From assembly GCF_020443565.1 (NCBI RefSeq), contig NZ_JAIZZN010000002.1, forward strand, positions 1-64,000: DNA of 64,000 bases, written 5' to 3'. The stretch is from Clostridium sp. CS001. Lineage in GTDB: Bacteria; Bacillota; Clostridia; Clostridiales; Clostridiaceae. Under the pieces are notes generated by a model. That model saw only the letters and a list, made by a program, of their open reading frames with translations, ran no database searches and was not told the origin of the DNA. The translations under genes were made by a program, and so were the position numbers. Every line of letters begins with the position of its first letter. Position 1 is the first letter of the stretch. Positions 58,489 through 64,000 of the stretch are shown piece after piece.

Positions 58489-59823
58489 TTGTAATATATT
58501 AAATTTATATTTAAAAAGGATAAACATAAGTAGTGCATCTATTGCCCATTGCAATGCTGTAATCCACCATAAGGCTGTAACCTGGTATTTTAGTATATGT
58601 ATAAAATAATATGTTAGTGGCAATCTTATAATCCAACTTGTAAAACAAGAAATAAAAAATGGCGTCTTAACATCTCCAAGCCCTTTTAATGCCCCGGCAA
58701 AGACTAGTGACATACCTATAAATGGTTGCTCTGCAGCTCCGATGGCAAGGCATCTACCTGCTAAATAAGCAACTTTTTTTTCGTTTTCCCCCACAAATAA
58801 ATTCACCAAAAGGTTTGGCATAAATAAGAATATAATAGCAAATACACTCATCATAAACATGGCATAAAAAGCACAGTTCATGGCAGTCGCATTTGCTTTT
58901 TTATAATCCTTTTTTCCTATATTAAGTCCTACCATTGTAATAACTGCAATGCCAAATCCGATACCAGGCATGACTGAAATTCCTTCTATCATATTAGCTA
59001 TTCCATCAGCAGCAAATGCAATACTGCCAGATCTAATTATAATAGCAACACATATCAATTTGCTAACACTAAAGGCTGCTTCTTCTAGCGAACAGGGAAT
59101 AGCTAATTTTAATATTCTTTTAATATCTTTAGAATAAATACTGAAGATGGAAAAATTTTTAAACGTGATTTTAGCCTTAAAAGCGACATAGTAAGAAGAA
59201 AAAATCAAGCCACATAAATATGCAATTGTAGAGGCAATGGCACTTCCATCTACGCCCCTAGCCTTAAACATAATACCAAAAATTAATAAATAATTAAAAA
59301 GCATCTTTAAAGAAAATACAATTAAAGAACATATAAATGGTATAAAAGTGTTCCCGTATCCTATTAAAACAGAATTTAATAGCATCATATTCATAGAAAA
59401 GAATAAAGCTATAGAATTGATTTTTATAAAGGAATATCCTGTTTGTAAAATTACATTCCTAGCCCCAAGTATGTATAGAATTTCTTTTCCAAAATAATAA
59501 ATTAAAATTGTGATTATAAAACAAATGATAGCACCTAAAATAAATCCTATGGCCGCAAATTTTTCCGCAACTTTATATTGCTTTGCACCCACAAGTCTTG
59601 AAACAAGCGAAACAATACTTATACAAACTCCACCTGAAATAAATATGCCTATAAATGCATTTGTTAAACTATTACTTATACCCACGGCAGTTACTGCAAC
59701 ATTTCCACCATAATTTCCAATCATCATCAAATCAAAAATAGACATTAAAGTATATATTGTTATCTGCGCTACTACAGGTAATGAAGTATTTAGTACATCA
59801 TTGGTCGTAGATTTACTCACCAT
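58471..59823 (-). CDS. MATE-family efflux transporter
   Basis: 450 residues, 12 hydrophobic helices in two halves. N-terminal half: TLMSIFDLMMIGNYGGNVAV, TAVGISNSLTNAFIGIFISG; C-terminal half: FGIAVITMVGLNIGKKDYKK. The pattern fits MATE/NorM-type drug or cation antiporters. GAGGTAG before ATG. Monocistronic, convergent with the repeat protein gene. Confidence 0.85.
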   Translation of the reverse strand: MVSKSTTNDVLNTSLPVVAQITIYTLMSIFDLMMIGNYGGNVAVTAVGISNSLTNAFIGIFISGGVCISIVSLVSRLVGAKQYKVAEKFAAIGFILGAIICFIITILIYYFGKEILYILGARNVILQTGYSFIKINSIALFFSMNMMLLNSVLIGYGNTFIPFICSLIVFSLKMLFNYLLIFGIMFKARGVDGSAIASTIAYLCGLIFSSYYVAFKAKITFKNFSIFSIYSKDIKRILKLAIPCSLEEAAFSVSKLICVAIIIRSGSIAFAADGIANMIEGISVMPGIGFGIAVITMVGLNIGKKDYKKANATAMNCAFYAMFMMSVFAIIFLFMPNLLVNLFVGENEKKVAYLAGRCLAIGAAEQPFIGMSLVFAGALKGLGDVKTPFFISCFTSWIIRLPLTYYFIHILKYQVTALWWITALQWAIDALLMFILFKYKFNILQKNYAK

Positions 59824-60009
59824 GCATAAGCTACCTCACAAAAATTATTTGCCATTATTAAGTATATTAATAAAACTAATTTTAATGAATAACTTCTCAA
59901 GATTTCAAAGTAATACATATATTATTTTTGTAAGAAATCTTAATAATTTGGAATACTAAATTAGTGCTTAACTTTTATTATTCACATAATTTGGAGGTGT
60001 ATAAGTTTA

Positions 60010-61214
60010 TGAGAAATGCTATTCACAAAACTAGTATGTCTATTATTATTTTATCTTTTACATTATTGTTTTTTTCATTTATTTATAAATTCAATAATTT
60101 TTACACTAATAAAGATATATCTGTTTCAACTATTGCGGCTATAAATCCAGATCAAACTGAAGTAACAAAGCTACTTGAAGATATTTACAAGGATCGTTGC
60201 TCCATGTTTATTAGTAGAGACATTACAAACCTGTCTAGTTACTATGACCTGTCTCAAAAACTTGGAAGGTGGAGTCTGGAACATGAAGTGAAAAGATTTA
60301 AATATTTTAATGATTGGTCAAGTCAAAGAGGTATGGATTTTATAAAAGTTGAATCTACACCCAAAGTTAGAAAAGTAGTTGCAACCCCAAGAGGTATACG
60401 TTTATTGGTAGACGAATATTATAAATTTGAGTATACATATAAAAATGATACGGCACCTATTACAAATGCCTTTGGTGTAGGCTTAATACACTCCATGGAA
60501 CTAATAAAAAGTGAAGAAAAATGGGTGATATATTCTGATTGGTATTTAGATTGCTTTGAAGATGCTTTGAAATCATATTCTGGAGAATTAAAAGATCTAA
60601 AGCTTGATAAAAATATACAGACTATTTACGCCCTAGGTAATTGTCCTAAAATAATAACTGAGGCAAAAGTCACTTCTAAAGGTTGTTATAACAAAACTAA
60701 CGCGGTTAAATATGCAGATAAATACTGTGGAATACCATGGGCTAGTGAGGGGTTAGTAAAATATAATAAAAAGTACACAAACTATACAGGAAATGGTGGG
60801 AATTGCACTAATTATGTGTCTCAATCAATTGGAGATAAGGATGGTGGTGGTCTACGATTTGATAGCACTTGGAAATATGAAGGCGCTAGCGGAACATCAG
60901 CATGGGTTAATGCTGATGCCTTTAAAAATTATTTAATTTATAGTGGTAGAGGAAAAGTACTAGGTAAAGGCACCTTTGCCCAGTTAATTGCTCCCCTTCC
61001 TGGCTATCCATGTGGCGCAGTGCAAAAATTGGATATAGGCGATCTTATTTGTTATGCCAAAGGTAACGATATAGATCATTTTGCTATAGTTACAGGTTTT
61101 GATAATCATGGTTACCCTCTTGTTAATACACACACTATTGATAGATATCATGTACCTTGGGACTTAGGTTGGGGAGATAAAAATATTAATTTTTATTTAA
61201 TACATTTAAAATAA
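60010..61214 (+). CDS. Membrane-anchored protein with C-terminal putative amidase domain
   Basis: 400 residues from ATG 60010 (GGAGGTG upstream). One N-terminal hydrophobic helix, a middle domain of ~200 residues (SSYYDLSQKLGRWSLEHEVK), and a C-terminal amidase-like Cys-peptidase domain: YNKTNAVKYADKYCGI, GGNCTNYVSQSIG (catalytic Cys), DHFAIVTGFDNHGYPLVNTH (catalytic His). These domains act on cell-wall peptides or similar bonds. Probably exported. Confidence 0.75.
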
Positions 61215-61417
61215 AAATAAGGTTAACCTTTCATGGATGGATTAAAGCTATAGCGAAGAATGCAAGGAACTAATCTTAGTCTATTAACTGTGCATGTATA
61301 TATGGAATATATGTTATATGTAGTATAATTAATATTATATGCTTTAGTATAAAGGATATATAAATTCTATTTTTGTAATATATATTAATAGTACATTTAG
61401 TCAAGGGAGGAGCTTAA

Positions 61418-61705
61418 TTGAAAAATTTAGAAGAATACTCTAATTCTGAATTAATTTCATTGGCATTAGCATCATCATTTATAATTGCAGAAAAAACTGA
61501 TCTTGCTCAGCAAAACGTATTAGGTAATTTTTATCAAACTGTTGGGCAGGTTGTTTTATTGATTGCAGCACAGAATCAAAATATCCAAGCACTAGAAGAA
61601 AATCCATCTGAAATTGATAAAAGTATTAGTAATGACTTACAAAAACAGATAGATGAACTTAAGGAATATGTTGAAAAAATGAAAGAGAATAATCTTAAAA
61701 ACTAA
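61418..61705 (+). CDS. Small helical protein, paralog of the next gene
   Basis: 95 residues (start TTG): MKNLEEYSNSELISLALASS, FIIAEKTDLAQQNVLGNFYQ, TVGQVVLLIAAQNQNI then a coiled-coil tail. The block S.EL.SLA.A...II......QQNV.GNF...VG is shared with the protein encoded 51 nt downstream. GGGAGGAG precedes the start. Function unknown; no motif known to me. Confidence 0.6.
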   Translation: MKNLEEYSNSELISLALASSFIIAEKTDLAQQNVLGNFYQTVGQVVLLIAAQNQNIQALEENPSEIDKSISNDLQKQIDELKEYVEKMKENNLKN

Positions 61706-61755
61706 TAAAATTAATATCTTATTTTGACTATAATAATATTTAAAAGAGGTATATA

Positions 61756-61935
61756 ATGAAAAAAATAGAAGAGTGCACACCTTATGAGTTAGTTTCCTTA
61801 GCAAGTGCCTTAGCGGTTATAATTTCTAAAGATCTTAATGTTAATCAACAGAATGTCATAGGTAATTTTATATTGAGTGTGGGAGTAAATATTTCCACTA
61901 TTGCTTCTCAGTCTGAATATTTAAATGAGAAATGA
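61756..61935 (+). CDS. Small helical protein, paralog of the preceding gene
   Basis: 59 residues: MKKIEECTPYELVSLASALA, VIISKDLNVNQQNVIGNFIL, SVGVNISTIASQSEYLNEK. It aligns with residues 2-60 of the gene before it but lacks the coiled-coil tail. AAAGAGG lies before ATG. Both are likely in one transcript. Confidence 0.6.
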   Translation: MKKIEECTPYELVSLASALAVIISKDLNVNQQNVIGNFILSVGVNISTIASQSEYLNEK

Positions 61936-61986
61936 AGAATTATTAAAAAGATTAATCTATAATCACAACAATTCGGAGGTGATATA

Positions 61987-62646
61987 TTGTATTTTGAATA
62001 TGGTAACAAGGAAATTGAATTCTTAAAAAGCCGTGATAAGTTGCTGGGCGAGGCCATTGATAGAATCGGGCATATAGACAGGCCTGTTAACAGTGATCTT
62101 TTCTCCTCCGTAGTAAATCATATCATTGGCCAGCAAATCTCCACCTCCGCCCAGGCCACCATATGGCAAAGGCTTAATGACAGAGTTAAGATTATAGATG
62201 TGGACAATATATGTTCATTGGAACTTGAGGAGCTTCAAAAACTTGGAATGACCTTCAAGAAAGCTGGATATATCAAAGATTTTGCGGGAAAAATCAAAAG
62301 TAAAGAATTCGATATCAATGCACTACATGAGATGTCTGACGTGGAGGTTATAAAAGAGCTTTCGGCACTGAATGGAATCGGTATATGGACTGCTGAAATG
62401 CTGATGATTTTCTCTATGCAGAGGCCTGATGTTTTAAGCTTTGGGGATCTTGCAATTCACCGCGGAATGAGGATGCTATATCATCACAGAAGCATTGACC
62501 GTAAAAAGTTTGCAAAATATGCAAGGCGGTACTCGCCCTATGGAACTGTGGCAAGCCTTTATATTTGGGCAATTGGCGGAGGCGCCATTCCAGAAATGAA
62601 GGACTATGCACCAAAAAAGAAAAAAGTGGTGGCAAAGAGAAAATAA
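61987..62646 (+). CDS. DNA-3-methyladenine glycosylase II-like (AlkA/HhH-GPD)
   Basis: 219 residues. Helix-hairpin-helix LSALNGIGIWTAEMLMIF followed by the catalytic Asp (DVLSFGDLAIHRGMRML), and an N-terminal helical bundle (SVVNHIIGQQISTSAQATIW). It removes alkylated bases from DNA. TTG start after GGAGGTGA. Base composition is less AT-rich than the neighbours, hinting at acquisition from elsewhere. The C-terminus is Lys-rich (APKKKKVVAKRK). Confidence 0.85.
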   Translation: MYFEYGNKEIEFLKSRDKLLGEAIDRIGHIDRPVNSDLFSSVVNHIIGQQISTSAQATIWQRLNDRVKIIDVDNICSLELEELQKLGMTFKKAGYIKDFAGKIKSKEFDINALHEMSDVEVIKELSALNGIGIWTAEMLMIFSMQRPDVLSFGDLAIHRGMRMLYHHRSIDRKKFAKYARRYSPYGTVASLYIWAIGGGAIPEMKDYAPKKKKVVAKRK

Positions 62647-62647
62647 A

Positions 62648-63120
62648 TATGAGATAGAATATTTAAAAGCAAAAGGTATTCAATTTCCTGATTTACTTGC
62701 TAATAGCATGATGAAGGAAGAAATATTTTTATCCTTGATGGTTAAAACTTATGAGGTACTTGGGGGAAAAATTGATATTTCTAAAGTAAACCCTAAAAAT
62801 GAAACCAGTGATGAAATGAAGAAGATGATCTTGCTTGGAGTATACAACGCCAATTTTACTAACAATGACATGTCCACCACCAATATGGATTAGGGTGCTG
62901 TGGCCTATTGGCTTATAAAGATGCAGGATGCGGTGCAAAAACGCTTATATTTTAGAGAAGATTCTACTGCAAATACTGGGGATTTACTTAGACGAATCAG
63001 TGTGATCACCGCACTACATATGTGGACAAGGGATGCCGAAGAGGTTAAAACTTTATGCAATTAGTGATTTAATAAAAGGTAAAGCATCATTAGAACAGGC
63101 ACTAACTAAGCTTATGTAAG
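62648..63120 (+). pseudogene. Unrecognised gene remnants
   Basis: Short frames: IEYLKAKGIQFPDLLANSMM to a stop at 62893, then QKRLYFREDSTANTGDLLRR and LYAISDLIKGKASLEQALTK in other frames. They look like pieces of one or more broken genes; I do not recognise the families. No ribosome site before the first. Confidence 0.35.
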
Positions 63121-63148
63121 CAGTAGCGATGATTAAAAGAATATAAAA

Positions 63149-63180
63149 TTGGCTTGTCGTAAATAGACAAGCCAATAAAT
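63149..63180. terminator. Terminator-like hairpin
   Basis: TTGGCTTGTC, gtaaata, GACAAGCCAA with a weak T run. Confidence 0.7.
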
Positions 63181-63224
63181 CTTTCTTTGATTATTAAAGT
63201 ATGGTAAATATATCATTGCTGAAC

Positions 63225-63285
63225 TATTATACTTAGGGAGTATCTCAGCATTTCTGCTGTGCATAATAAGATTATTGAGAATAAA
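63225..63285 (-). pseudogene. CD3324-type gene remnant
   Basis: GAGTATCTCAGCATTTCTGC and TGTGCATAATAAG match GAGTATTTCCGCATTTCTGC in the CD3324-type gene at 56148-56185 (same strand). Only about 60 bp survive. Confidence 0.55.
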
Positions 63286-63295
63286 TTCTAACAGT

Positions 63296-63625
63296 TTATT
63301 TAATTTGATTATTAATTATGGCTTTTGCATCATCAAGTAACTTAGAAGGTACGTATATATAGATTTCAGAATTGCCAGGAAAACCATAAATGCCGTCAAC
63401 ACCATTACATTTTTTTAATGAAGGTATACCAAAAGCGGTTAGTTTGGATTCAATTATTCTTGCATCAAAATCCTTACCAACGGATATTAGAAATGCTTCA
63501 GTGTCATTTTCTTCTATTGATTTATCTTTTGTAGATTCAAGTACTTCTACTAATTCACATCCACAGTCGCTACAAGTTGTAAATCCCTCACGATATTCAT
63601 ATTTGCATTTTGGACACCATGACAT
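63296..63625 (-). CDS. Zinc-ribbon protein with DUF2007-like domain
   Basis: 109 residues. N-terminal zinc ribbon CPKC..YREGFTTCSDCG (two CxxC), then a signal-transducing DUF2007-type fold: EAFLISVGKDFDARIIESKL, TAFGIPSLKKCNG, and YIYVPSKLLDDAKAII. Function unknown, probably regulatory. GGGAGATG lies before ATG. Confidence 0.8.
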   Translation of the reverse strand: MSWCPKCKYEYREGFTTCSDCGCELVEVLESTKDKSIEENDTEAFLISVGKDFDARIIESKLTAFGIPSLKKCNGVDGIYGFPGNSEIYIYVPSKLLDDAKAIINNQIK

Positions 63626-63861
63626 ATTAACATCTCCCTAAAATAAATTTAATCACATTTCAGAAGGTAAGTCGCTCACTTATGTAAGTGAGAAGAGCGT
63701 GATATAAGAAATAGGAAACTTCAGTGATAGTCTACTTATATGCTAATTATAACATAGATTTCAAATATAAGGAATTGGATTATTCAAAGATAATTGTGCA
63801 TATAAATATGAATTAATGGGAAAGTTATCTATAGAATTTTTTATATAAGGAGGATGCATTT
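63626..63861. other. Intergenic, no gene seen
   Basis: TCGCTCACTTATGTAAGTGAG (63672-63692) contains a CTCACTTA/TAAGTGAG hairpin. AAGGAGG before the next ATG. Confidence 0.4.
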
Positions 63862-64000
63862 ATGCCAGATTCAAAAAATATACCCTTAGTTTCATCTGAA
63901 ATATCAGGTCTGTGGAATTCATACATGAGCGATAGTTTAGCAATACGTGTTCTTAGTTATTTTCTCAATAACGTAGAAGATAATGAAACAAGGGAATTGA
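63862..64000 (+). CDS. DUF3231-family protein, N-terminal part (cut by window end)
   Basis: 46 codons: MPDSKNIPLVSSEISGLWNS, YMSDSLAIRVLSYFLNNVED. The LxSxEIxxLWNxYMxDS....LSYFLxxVED pattern is that of DUF3231, a four-helix family found in spore formers. AAGGAGG precedes ATG. The rest lies outside the window. Confidence 0.8.
   Translation, partial: MPDSKNIPLVSSEISGLWNSYMSDSLAIRVLSYFLNNVEDNETREL

Noticed and set aside
1-64000. tRNA, rRNA or an intact prophage
   Set aside because: No cloverleaf or ribosomal RNA sequence was recognised, and the phage-type genes are single decayed fragments.

Overview
This window is AT-rich DNA from a Clostridium-like Firmicute. The signs are strong AGGAGG-type ribosome binding sites, frequent TTG and GTG starts, extended -10 promoters, a meso-diaminopimelate dehydrogenase, an lmo0937-type micro-protein, an RACo-type corrinoid activator fragment, DUF3231 and a sporulation-type promoter. 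No rRNA, tRNA or CRISPR array was recognised. The species cannot be told from the sequence alone.

Layout. 0-3 kb: an IS21-like element cut by the window edge has landed in an hxlR-type regulator; decayed phage (VapE) and GGCT-like fragments follow. 3-9.5 kb: hemerythrin, a YtxH-like helical protein, an lmo0937-type peptide, a DinG-like helicase and an Uma2-family protein. 9.5-13 kb: remnants (Rpn, ImmA, GH3) around a small peptide deformylase, then pirin. 13-19 kb: a membrane MBL hydrolase, a broken dioxygenase copy, a secreted protein and an intact response regulator/kinase pair. 19-26.5 kb: an HrtBA-like exporter, a double BFD-like protein, a DUF89 protein, a half-deleted second deformylase, an ABC exporter and an EamA transporter. 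27-32 kb: a YcdB-type secreted protein, a RelE/ParE-type toxin-antitoxin pair and two pseudogenes. 32.5-38.5 kb: DUF2200, extradiol dioxygenase, MFS exporter, barnase/barstar pair, DsbA-like protein, broken response regulator and a triple RidA protein. 38.5-44 kb: two cupins, small proteins, an azoreductase remnant, an intact Rpn protein and a PQQ-type dehydrogenase. 44-46 kb: an IS607/TnpB element. 46-64 kb: ferritin-like protein and FTR1 permease, MarR regulator and its operon, aminotransferase, Ddh, sirtuin, Drr-type ABC transporter, GNAT, CD3324, a zinc-finger/HTH/Panacea antitoxin-like protein, a Gly/His repeat protein, MATE pump, amidase-domain protein, AlkA-like glycosylase and a DUF3231 protein cut by the window end.

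Three things stand out beyond the gene list. First, many genes are broken by internal deletion with both ends kept (def copy, DsbA copy, response-regulator copy, azoR, Rpn, dioxygenase copy). Two of these runs form a segmental duplication: 14.9-18 kb matches 32.9-37.1 kb, and each copy has lost what the other kept. Second, two dispersed families of small palindromic repeats sit at gene 3' ends and pseudogene junctions. Family A is a CACGTGG palindrome with TAGTGCCA-type ends; family B is an AGAAACTG hairpin. They often supply the stop codon or the last residues of the neighbouring protein. Third, there are several possible conflict or toxin-antitoxin genes: RelE/ParE pair, barnase/barstar, a YgiT/Panacea protein with no visible toxin, Rpn proteins, and TnpB with its right-end RNA region.
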